A stretch of DNA of 64,000 nucleotides from NCBI GenBank assembly GCA_030512295.1, contig JAULSR010000002.1, forward strand, positions 1,488,001 through 1,552,000, read 5' to 3'. Shown here piece by piece: positions 11,224 to 20,982 of the stretch (the stretch's first letter is position 1; the number at the start of each line of letters is the position of its first letter). This DNA comes from Bombardia bombarda (taxonomy: Eukaryota; Ascomycota; Sordariomycetes; Sordariales; Lasiosphaeriaceae). Position numbers and translations under genes: made by a program. The notes below the pieces were generated by a model that did not search any database, was not told the origin of the DNA, and saw only the letters and a list, made by a program, of their open reading frames with translations.

Positions 11224-13170
11224 ATGTCGCTCTCACGTCACGTAGGTGCATTTACAGTAACCATATATCATGATGCCATCATGCTAAACAGTTTTGCAGG
11301 TCGACCCGGATGAGATTATCCACCATCTCCGCGACTTCAGCGTCTCGGACAACATGCCTCTCCTGGACAAATCCAGCTCACACCTCACCCCCTATTCCAC
11401 AGCCTACGCCAGCCAGAGAGACATTCCCAAATACAAGATCCCGCAAGAGGGTGCACCGGGCGACACAGTCTACGCCATGCTCAAAGACGAACTGGACCTC
11501 GATGGCCGCCCCAACTTGAATCTAGCCAGGTAAATAAAACTCTCCTATCCAGCCCCACGATGCTGGATAGGTATACACGTAGGTAGCTAACAAAAACAGC
11601 TTCGTCGACACCTACATCGAAGAAAACGCACAAAAGCTCATGATCGAAAACATGGCTAAGAACCTTGCCGACAACGACGAGTACCCAGCCATGCTCTCCA
11701 TCAGCGAACGCTGCGTTAGCATCCTCGCTCACCTCTGGGGCGTGCAAAAGGGCGAAAAAGCCATCGGCTCGCCCACCGTCGGCTCCTCCGAGGCCATCCA
11801 CCTCGGCGGCCTCGCCATGAAGCGCCGCTGGCAGGAGCAGCGCCGGGCTGCCGGCAAGGACACCTCCCGCCCCAACATCATCATGGGCGCCAACGCCCAG
11901 GTCGCGCTCGAGAAGTTTGCCCGCTACTTCGAGGTCGAGGCCCGCATCCTGCCTGTCTCTGCCAAGAGTAACTTTTGCCTCGACCCAGATCTGGTGCGGG
12001 AGAGCGTGGACGAGAACACGATTGGCGTGTTTGTGATTCTGGGGAGCACGTATACGGGGCACTATGAGCCGGTGGAGGAGATATCGGATATTCTGGACGA
12101 GTTTGAGGAGAGGACGGGGGCGTATGTGCCGATTCATGTCGATGCGGCGAGCGGCGGGTTTGTCGCGCCGTTTACGCATGCCGGGACGGGGGAGAAGAGA
12201 TGGTGAGTACACACACACATACACACACACATACACACACACTTGCCCCTATTTCAGACTGACAAAAGGTAACAGGAATTTCGAACTCCCCCGAGTAAAA
12301 TCCATCAACACATCCGGCCACAAATATGGCCTCGTGACCCCGGGAGTCGGCTGGATCATCTGGCGCGACGAGTCGTACCTGCCCAAGCACCTCATCTTTG
12401 AGCTTCACTACCTCGGCGGCACCGAGGAGTCGTACACGCTCAACTTCTCGCGTCCCGGCGCCCAGGTCGTCGTGCAGTACTATAACCTCATCCACCTCGG
12501 CTACGCCGGCTACCGCGAGGTCATGGAAAACTGCCTCGCCAACGCCCGCATGCTGTCCAAGAGCCTCGAGGCTACGGGGTGGTATACCTGCGTCAGCGAC
12601 ATCCATCGCCCAGCGAAAGCGGTGACGGCGAAAAGGGAAACAGCAGGCGATGGTGGTGTTGCAGCACAGGCTGCGGACAAGGTCGAGAGCATGGCGACTT
12701 CTGCTGCCAGTGCGGTTGGCGTGGGTGCTACGGGTGGTGGAGAGGAGGAACAAGAGACGTCGGCCGGCTACGTAGCCGGCCTGCCCGTGGTGTCGTTCCG
12801 CTTCGCGGACGAGTTCAAGCGCGAGTTCCCGCACATCAAGCAGGAGACCGTGTCGCTGCTGCTGCGGGCGCGGCAGTGGATCATTCCCAACTATGCGCTG
12901 CCGCCCAAGGAGGATGGGACGGAGATTTTAAGAGTTGTTATTCGCGAGAGTATGAGTTTTGATTTGCTGGATCGGTTGGTGACGGATATCGTGCAGGTTA
13001 CGGAGCACTTGATGGAGAATGACGAGGTGGACTTGTCGATTCTGCAGGGGCGGAGGAGGGGGCCGGTGAAGAAGGGGGATAAGGAGGAGAAGAAGAAGAA
13101 GGAGACGGAGGGAACGGTGAGTAAGGATGTGAAGAGGATGGCGGAGGGGATACATCGGTCGGTCTGTTAG
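11224..13170 (+). CDS. Glutamate decarboxylase
   Basis: Four exons: 11224-11241 (only MSLSRH), 11300-11529, 11600-12202 and 12276-13170; 581 residues. PLP group II decarboxylase of the GAD family: VDPDEIIHHLRDFSVSD at the start, then GSPTVGSSEAIHLGGLAMK, IPIHVDAASGGFVAPF-type substrate/PLP region (VPIHVDAASGGFVAPF), and the PLP lysine in INTSGHKYGLVTPG (about K300). It decarboxylates glutamate to GABA, which consumes a proton, in the cytosol (GABA shunt, stress and spore germination roles known in fungi). Oddities: a Gly/Ala/Glu-rich insertion of about 45 residues (encoded about 12607-12770) between CVSDIHR and GYVAGLPVVSFRF, and a Lys/Glu-rich tail (about 13063-13130) near the C-terminus, where plant GADs bind calmodulin; whether this one does is not known. 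Intron 3 carries a CA microsatellite. The tiny first exon is supported by the fit of SLSRHVDPDE to the family. Confidence 0.95.
12209..12241. repeat. (CA)n microsatellite within an intron
   Basis: A run of CA dinucleotides interrupted by single T residues (three CACACACAC-type blocks) in intron 3 (12203-12275) of the glutamate decarboxylase gene, directly after the GTGAGT donor. It is expected to vary in length between strains. Confidence 0.9.
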
Positions 13171-13647
13171 TTGATTTGAGTGGTGGAGGGCGATATGCTG
13201 TAGGTAATTAAAGAATGAGACTTTTGCTCCTTTCATACCCAGGTACTCCAGTGTACCGCCACCCTTTGCCTATTACTAGGGCATGTAGAGCGATGAAATT
13301 TGCCATATTAGAAATAAAGTTCACTAACAGCGGTACATCAATGTCATGCTTGAAGCTCTTTTCCAATATTCAAGGAAGGCGCGATCGAAGGGATTAAGAT
13401 TCAAGTCCTGTGTTAAAGGACGAGACCACTTGGCCGATAGCAATGGAGCTTCCATTCCATCTCCGGCCTTTATCCAGAACACAAACGCCTTCTCAGATCC
13501 ATTTCTCATATCCTTTCCCGGTACAAGTCACGATTCGACAAAGGCCAAGAACCTTGAATATCATTTTGAGACAGCAAGACTGCTTACAATATTGAATATA
13601 CCACAGAAGGACGATACCCCCTTACTTCCTCCGCCTCCCACCACCCT
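13171..13647. other. Short intergenic region between convergent genes
   Basis: Holds the 3' ends of glutamate decarboxylase (+) and the secreted hydrolase (-), plus the partial copy C of the dispersed repeat (13295-13336). No gene is seen. Confidence 0.6.
13295..13336 (+). repeat. Dispersed repeat, diverged partial copy C
   Basis: Aligns without gaps to the last 42 bases of copies A and B: GAAATTT, then about ten unmatched bases, then a strong match to AAATAA and TTCACTAACAGCGG. It lies in the same orientation as A and B, directly after the decarboxylase gene. Confidence 0.6.
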
Positions 13648-14753
13648 CTAAGCAAACACCAACTCCTCATTCCCCACCACCGGTGTCAACACCGTCGCCG
13701 CATCAATCCCCTCCACCACCCCATCTCCGCCCTGCATGATATTCTCAAAATTATCCGCAATCAACTGAATCCCACTAACAAACCCCTGCTCATCAAACTC
13801 GCAGTGCCCCCCATTCGGCGTGTTATCCACCGTCTGCAACCTCCCAATCTCCGCATCGCTCAGGCCCGCGCCCGCCGCCAGCGCTTCGTACGCCGCGACC
13901 GCCGCGGGGATAGCCGGCTGCAGCAGCGCCAGCTCGTCCTGCGTGCTCTGGAAATGCACCCGTGCGCTCGCAAACACGCTGTCAGCATCCACCACGTCCA
14001 CCTGCGGCTCGAGGGCGCCGCACATGAGCAGCACGCCCGTGCTGTTGCCGTACTCGGCCAGATGTGCAGGCATAAAGAAGCCGGAGAGGGTGAGCGCGCC
14101 GCCCGAGACGCCGGTGAAGAAGACGTTGGACGGGTCGAAGGCAACGACTTGCGGGAGGACTTGCTGGATGAGGTCGTTGACGGCTTGGGCGTCGGCGACG
14201 CCGTCAGCGCGGGAGAGGCCCGAGGGCTGGCCGGTGCGCTGGCCCCAGAGGAGCTGTTGGGAGGGCGCGAGCACGACGACGCCCATGAGGTTGCCTTGGA
14301 CGGCTTGGTTGGGGAAGTCGAAGAAGGACTGGCCGCCGTCGCCATGGAGGAGGACGTTGAGGCCCATGGTGCCGGCGGCGTTGGGCTGGGAGGCGGCGCC
14401 GGTGACGTTGGTGAGGGTTGTGAATTGGGAGGCGGGACCGCTGATTTTGAAGCGGAGGGGGACGCCGCTGGGGGGTTGGGTGTTAGTGGAGGGTTGGGGA
14501 TGAAAGGGTGGATGAGCTGGGCTGACACTTACTTGACTGTGGCAGTCGTGTCCAGTATTGTTGAGCCATCGGTCGCTGTTGAGACGCCCTGGGGGAGCCG
14601 GGCAGCTTGTTGCTGGGGGGTCTGGCTTGCTGTTGTTGCGCTACCTGTGTTGCCCTTTCTCCTGGGCGCTGCTTGGACACCTGGCAGGATGATGGCGCCC
14701 AAGGCGAGCAGAAGGAGGTGGAAAAAGACGGAGGAGGGGCGAATGGTCAACAT
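13648..14753 (-). CDS. Secreted alpha/beta-hydrolase-like protein, function unknown
   Basis: Two exons on the minus strand, 14533-14753 and 13648-14467, with a 65-nt intron (GTAAGT...CCCAG), give 346 residues. The N-terminus has a clear signal peptide (MLTIRPSSVFFHLLLLALGA...GVQA, cleavage near residue 28). The rest resembles a serine hydrolase: an oxyanion-type segment LLHGDGGQSFFDFP, a nucleophile elbow GVSGGAL (GxSGG), and a late His in NTPNGGHCEFDEQ. It looks like a conserved family of secreted fungal proteins, some of which carry misleading names in databases; the substrate is unknown. It sits tail-to-tail with glutamate decarboxylase. I am confident in the gene model and only moderately so in the hydrolase fold, since an Asp/Glu partner was not fixed. 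Confidence 0.75.
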
Positions 14754-16055
14754 TCTGCCTGCCTTATCCTATCCTTGGGATTATGAAAGGGGAAAAGAAA
14801 GAAACGAAGAAGAACCCGAAACCTGCCCGGATAATAGAAAGGAAGAAAGGGGGAAAGAGAACAAACAGAAAGGAAACAGGAATACAATAAAAAGTGTAAA
14901 TATTGAAAACAGGTAGATTGGGGAATCCAGTTCCTATCTACTATACAAGATCAGCCGACGGAAAGAAAACAAAGGAGAAGGGGGTATCCTAGCTAAAGAC
15001 TTGTATCCTTGCGCCAAGATTTCCATGGGCCATGATACTCCCCTGATTGGGGTCCATGTCAAGGATTGGCATGTCCATGTTACAATTGTATCGACGGCGG
15101 TAACCCTCTGTTGCAGGTGAAGAGGCTCATACTTTCGCGTACTGTCAGTGGTGTAAGTGTGTGGGCGCCAAGCCGTTTCGCAGCCAGTGTTCGCGGGTCC
15201 ACTTTTGGTGTTTGAGAATGAGCTTTGGAGTTGCGGCAGTTTCTCGGCCCCCCTGTCTCGTTGCATCGCATGGTCGCAGTGGTCTGGGATCTCGAAAGTT
15301 TGGGGTAGCTGGTGTTGTGCATCCCGATGTGCAGTTAGCAGCATGCCATGCCCGGTAAAACTTGCCCCGACAATCTATTATCCGCGTCTCAAGACTTGTC
15401 AAACAGGTGGAGAAAGGGGTATGCTACCTATGCTGAAGTGTTGCGATAATTTGTATGACGGAGGAGGAAGAAGCTCCGAGGACGAAACTTTATCTCTTGC
15501 TACCGTTGCGGTGGGTGAGGAATGAGTTACCTTACTCTTGCTCACCTAGGTACAGCATCGAGATCCGAGTCTGGTGGCAACAACCTCAACTGCTAAGTAG
15601 CCCATTGTACCTGCGCCAGCAGATCTGTTATCAGACGAGTCACCCCCGGAAATTTAAGGTGAAGAAAATAAGCTCCACTAACAGCGGGACTGTTGATGGT
15701 ACTTACTGAAGATATTGCGGAAGGTGGAAGGTGCGAACGACGAGGCAGAAGGTACGAACGATTTCAGAACGCTCAACAATAGCGAAAAGATCTAGCATCT
15801 GGTTGGTAGTGGGGCTGTTGCCAGACTGATCTCTCCATGGTCTGGCCAAGGGATGGGGAATAAAGTCCTCAGAATTCAGAAAACCTACCTTACTCCTACC
15901 TGTTACTACCTCCTACACAAGGTAATATCTGTAGACAGTAACACCCGCCAAAAACACCTCGCAGACAGACAAACAATTGTCACATCGCTCACTAAACAAC
16001 ACCCAACCATATTCAAAGCAATGTTCGCTCGCTTGCTCCCTCCCTCCCTTCTACA
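14754..16055. other. Intergenic region with copy B of the dispersed repeat
   Basis: Upstream of the secreted hydrolase gene (-) and downstream of the acyl-CoA ligase gene (-). It contains the 65-bp repeat copy B at 15626-15690. Overlapping ORFs near 14934-15525 occur on both strands in several frames and none shows domain-like sequence. No gene is called. Confidence 0.55.
15626..15690 (+). repeat. Dispersed 65-bp repeat, copy B
   Basis: Gapless 65-position match to 10505-10569 (about 86% identity by my count), same orientation. It carries the CGGAAATTTAAG and CACTAACAGCGGGAC elements. See copy A. Confidence 0.75.
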
Positions 16056-18197
16056 TCACAGCTTCGCACCCTTCAGACGCCTGGCCTCCTTCTCGCGGTC
16101 GCGCAAAAGTCGCCGCAAGATCTTGCCGCTCGGACTCTTGGGGATGATATCGATAAACTCGACTCCGCCCTTGAGCCACTTGTAGCGTGCCTTGTGGTCC
16201 TGGACATACTTGATGATCTCGGCGCGCATCTCCTCGTCATTCCGCGACGACATGGAGGCGGGCGTCACGACAAAGGCCTTGGGCGCCTCGCCGTTGCGCT
16301 CGTCGGGAACCGAGATGACGGCGCAGTCGTCGACGGCGGGATGTGTGAGCAGGTGTGCCTCTAGCTCGGCGGGCGCGACTTGGTGTGCCTATGAGATTAT
16401 CACTGGTTAGTCTCTGATATGATATGTATTGAAGAGCTTGGGGCGCGGTAATTCCCTACCTTGACCTTGATCAGCTCCTTGAGACGGTCGACGATGGTGA
16501 TGTGTTCGTTTCCTTTTGCCGATTTGGTCACAATGACCTCGTCGCCTGTCCGCAGCCATCTGCCGTCCTCGTCCCAGAAAAAGGCCTCGCTCGTGGCCTT
16601 CTCGTTGTTGAGGTATCCCAGCACGACGGAGGGCGACTGCACGAGAAGTTCGCCGGGGGTGTTGTAGTCGGTGATTTCCTTTCCGTCGGGGTCTACGATC
16701 TTGGCTCTTGTGCCGGGGACCAGAGATCCGGAAGTTCCCACCTCGATGTCGTCTTCGCTTGTCGAGCAGACTACCGTTGATGTCTCGGTCATTCCTGCAG
16801 AAAGCTGCTTGTTAGCGCACGTTCCTTGTCATATTATCCACGTGCGTCAATTCGTAGATGGATGGATGGAGGATGCCTACCGTAGCCTTGGCCGACACGC
16901 CACGTTGGATACCGGCGGAGGAGTTCTTGGATGGTTTCCTTCCCGAGAGGTGCCGCGCCTGTGAAGAGCAACCTTACACTGCTCAGGTCGTACTTCTTGC
17001 AGATATCATGGCTGCTCAACATGCGAATCACGATGGGCGGGACCTGGATGGAGCTTTGGTTAGTGGGTGGCCCGATTGATTATGGGGAATCCTTATTCTT
17101 TTATTGACTCACCACGAGGAGATGGTTGATCTTGAACCTCTCGATAGCCTGGAGATACTCGGGGAGGTCGAACTTTGGCAGGACAATGACCTCGTCACCA
17201 CGCCATGTGCCAGCATGGGCAACAACGACCAAGCCATATATATGGCTGAAAGGTAGCAGTCCGAGCTCGGCCTGGGTCTCTACGCCGTGCCTCTTTCGAC
17301 TTACGGCCTCGTAGATGCAGGTCTGCAACGTGTTTGCGATGACGTTTCTGTGCGAGATCATGACCGCTTTCTGTCCGCAGTTGTCAGTTCAGCCCATCTA
17401 CCGTATCAAAGGGCTTCGTCAACTTACGGGCAGGCCAGAGGTGCCACTGGAGTAGCAGAGGTAAGCCACTTGCCGGGCGCCTTGCCCCTTAACCCATCTC
17501 AAGGGCTCGAGTTCTGGCGAAGATTGGCCGAGCTTGATCAAATCATCGACAGTCTTGAAGCCGGGTTTCTGGGCGTGGTGTGGCATATCCATAATGAAGA
17601 TCTTGTCCTCGGGGATGCCCACGGCCTTGGCAGCCGTGAGCGCCGTCTCCAAGACGGGCAGACATGTGAACAGGGCCTTGGCCCCGGAGGACCTGAGCTG
17701 GTGCTCCAGCTCGCTGGCGGAAGACGCGACGTTTGCTGGGGTTGCGATGCCGTTCAAGCGGTGAATGGCGAGCAGCACTGACATGTAGTCGATCTGCGAG
17801 GAAACTGGTGTGAGTGGATGGTGAACAACTAATGTGAGAAGAGTGAAAGTTACTTACAGTGTTGAAAGAGAAAACGCCGATGACTTTATCCCATGGCGAA
17901 TCGGTGTTGGGCTCCCATGACATGGTCTTGGCAAGAGCCTTTGCCATGGCATCGGAGCGCTGGTAAGACTCAACGTTGGTGAAGGTCTTCCCAGTGATTC
18001 CACAGGTAAAGGGATTCCTGCTCTTTGCGATTGGGCGACGGCCATGGACCTCGCTTCTCATGAACTCGCCTATGGTGATCGAGTCGGGAGGGTCTGGGTG
18101 GCTTTGTTAGCTTCGGACAGACGAGGGGGTATGTGAATAACCGTGGCAACTTACCGAATGGAAGCTTCGGAACCCATGGCGGAGGATAGAATACCAT
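16056..18197 (-). CDS. 4-coumarate:CoA-ligase-like acyl-CoA synthetase with peroxisomal PTS1 (AKL)
   Basis: Seven exons on the minus strand: 18155-18197, 17858-18093, 17428-17793, 17113-17370, 16881-17043, 16460-16794 and 16056-16388. All joints are in frame and give 577 residues. ANL-superfamily motifs occur in order: P-loop CYSSGTSGLP|KAVMISHRN (split by an intron), LPFSHIYGL, LLFTGAAPLGKE, GQGYGMTETS (A5), RTGDEV (A7), DRLKELIKVK (A8), and IPKSPSGKILRRLLRD with the A10 catalytic Lys. It should activate a carboxylic acid with ATP and load it onto CoA. The last three residues, AKL, fit the PTS1 consensus, so I infer a peroxisomal enzyme, as for many fungal 4CL-like proteins in beta-oxidation or secondary metabolism. 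The acid substrate cannot be told. The start MVFYPPPWVPKLPF is typical of the family. Confidence 0.9.
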
Positions 18198-20982
18198 CTT
18201 GGTATCGTGAAAGTTTTGGTTTAGGAGCGCGACTTGGTGACTGTATGAGGGTGACACGCAGGCTGAACCTGTGCGTCGGGAACCCGCAGTCGAAGTCTCT
18301 CGGGACTCGGGGACTTTGCTTTTGGGGAGACAAGGAAACCACCGGTCTCCAACTGGGGTCACAGTGACAGAAATTGGTAGGGTGGGTAGATAAGGGAGGA
18401 ATAAATGTATAGGACACGAGACAATTGGAGAATGAGAATGTAAAGACGAAAGCTACATAGGTAGTGTATTACATAGGTAGTGTATATTATCTTATTATCT
18501 TCACCTCAAAGCTCGGCGAACAAGCTGTTCTAAAGTACCGTCGGACCCAAGTTCCCACCTTCACTTCCCCACGAATAGGTCCCCGATCCCCATGTCTTCG
18601 GCTCTTTGCTAGCGTTGTTGGGGTAGGTAGGAGCTGGATGGAGGATCCCGGTCGGTTCCATTGAAAGATAACCTCCATGCGGTATAGCTCACTACTGTGA
18701 GGTGAAAGGCAATGTGTGAGACGGTACTTTGCAGGTCCAGCTTATTATTGGTCTCTTTGTCTGTCGGAATAATACCGCACAGGTAGATACCCGCTGAAGG
18801 ATATGTTCGTCTGATATCGAAGTCATGGTTATGTCCGTCCCTCGCGGTAAATAATACCAAGGTCAAGAATAGGAGATAGAATCAGTTCAAAATGACGATG
18901 CCCTCTGCCCTCTGAATCGGTCATGGGGAGGACGTTTTAAAGATGACGCGCGGGAAAGTAAAGTACCCCGCCACTCCTAGCAGCAGTTTTCCCCAGTTCT
19001 CCCCCAGAATCTCCACAGTGTCAAGACGGGACCGGTTCAAACGGCTAGGTAACGAGTTCCACAGAGCCGAGCCTTCATCGTTCATCCAAGAAGATTCCAT
19101 TTCATCATTGATGATAACCATAGAAATAAACAACAAACTGTGTGCCTTGCATGACGGGCAAGGTCAATGCGTACCGCAGAATCACTCTTGGGTTAACAAT
19201 ATGTCGGCTTGGCAAGTCACTTGTACAACCAACATGGACGTTTGGCGCTTGGTTGGTTGCAATGCCTCGGCGTTGAGGAGACCGCGAGTAGCCGACCCCA
19301 CCTTATTAAGCAATTGCCCGCAGAAAGGTACCCATCGTGACCATCGCTCTCGCAACCCAAAGACGAGCTGCCCTTTACAAAGGGCTGAGAACGCTATCGA
19401 TGGGTATACATTCCCGGTTTCGGTGTTGGTTGGGAAATGGATGCCCCTGCACCCCAGCTCCATGCAGTAGCGGGGAGGAGAGGAGCAGGGGAGCAGGGGT
19501 CTTAGGAACAACTCTTGAGATTCGATCCACAGCGGCACAAACAGCACGTGGAAAGGCACGTGATACCCCTGAGAGTCGCTCCTTCTCCTTCTCACGACGG
19601 GATGAGATGGAAGTTGCCAAATTTCCTGGGCATGCCGAAACGCATCATGGATCTTAGAACTTTTTCTGAAGCAAGTCAGTGTCGACGGCCTTTGCAGGCT
19701 CATCAGCTTACCCCCCGAAACAAGGAGAATTGCCGTTCAATCACGCTGAAAGTGTCCGTTGAGCTGCTCGCGCCTGTCTCCCCCATTTTAATTTGAGAAG
19801 AGAAGTAGGTGAGTTGGTTATTTTCGCCCATACTCTTCCTAGTTCTTTGTCGGTCTACCCATGAACTTGCTTCTGTCCACAAAAGTTGCCATTCATTGAG
19901 TCTACTTCTTATTGCAAAAAACAAAAACGTACCTCATTAACAATATCCTCATTCACTTCTCACACATATGCCGAAATTTATTGCTATGGAAGTGACCATA
20001 GTCCGTCCAATCCTTCTAGTTTCTCGTTCACATGATACAGTCATTTTCCCAGTTCTGGAAGGCGAGGTCCATCACTTTCAGTTCAGATGGAGCCTAAGTC
20101 ACCACATTGGAACCTTGAAAATTGTGAGCCATTCAAGTTACATATGAAACCTCGAAAGCACCATTTACTGTTAATTTCTGCTTCATGACTAGGTCGTTCT
20201 TAACTCATACTTCCTTTTCACCTCCTTTCATCTCACGTATCGAGGGGGAGCCTCTCCATACAATCTCTTAAGAGAGCTGTTCCGAAACTTCCCTTGCTTC
20301 ATCTGACTCTGCCTTGCAATTTACCATACTTCCCATGTGGGTGTGTCATGGTTGGGCGTCTATATGCTTATGACTTGATCTAACCTACTACAACTTCCGA
20401 TAAAATATGATTCTGCTGTTCCCGCACACCTATCCATAAAAGACCTTAGCCATAGTGGCGAGTGAAAAGGCCTTTGAAAACCTCATATTTTATAGGAACA
20501 ACTTACACACCTTGGCATATGATGCCTGTGGCTACCATCACCATCATCATTATCACACAAGAAGACCGTTACTACGAGCGTTTGGCCGGCATCAGTGGAT
20601 AAGATAATCTGACCAAGTCGACTAGCATTGGATGAGAATGAGCTGAAACTCCCATATGCAGCGTTGCTCTCTTTCTGTTCCGAAAGGTGATAGCACACAT
20701 CTCTCACTTACTTGCACATTACCTATTCTATCCGCAGATGCAATTCCTACTGTCTTCATCCTACTGTGCAACTTTCCTCGTCTGTCAATCGTACGCCACC
20801 AAGCTGTTCGCGTTACTTGGACTGTGGCTTCCTTCATCCACGCCTTGAATCACATTCCTTCGCTTTTCCTTTCCATCCACCATAGCCGTCTTTCCGCATT
20901 AGCTCCACCTTTGTGCAAACCCGTCCAGCCTCTCTCCCTTCTAATCTAGCTACAGCACAGGTTTTGAGCAGATATCGCCAGA
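18198..20982. other. Long intergenic region, no supported gene
   Basis: About 2.8 kb between the acyl-CoA ligase (-) and the AlkB-like gene (+), whose upstream regions both lie here. Frames at 18943-19470 (+) and 19182-19703 (-) overlap on opposite strands and show no domain or codon pattern I trust. No repeat or RNA gene is recognised. Confidence 0.5.

Noticed and set aside
11481..12242. 253-codon frame antisense to glutamate decarboxylase
   Set aside because: Shadow of a GC-rich coding exon; its start lies in the CA microsatellite (VCVYVCVY).
13804..14916. 370-codon plus-strand frame opposite the secreted hydrolase
   Set aside because: Antisense shadow with biased codons and no family resemblance, while the minus strand shows a signal peptide and GxSGG.
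7465..18197. A secondary-metabolite gene cluster
   Set aside because: No polyketide synthase, peptide synthetase, terpene synthase, transporter or cluster-type transcription factor is present.
18943..19703. Overlapping frames of about 175 codons on both strands
   Set aside because: Both strands open, no domain, no splice signals that extend either; likely chance.
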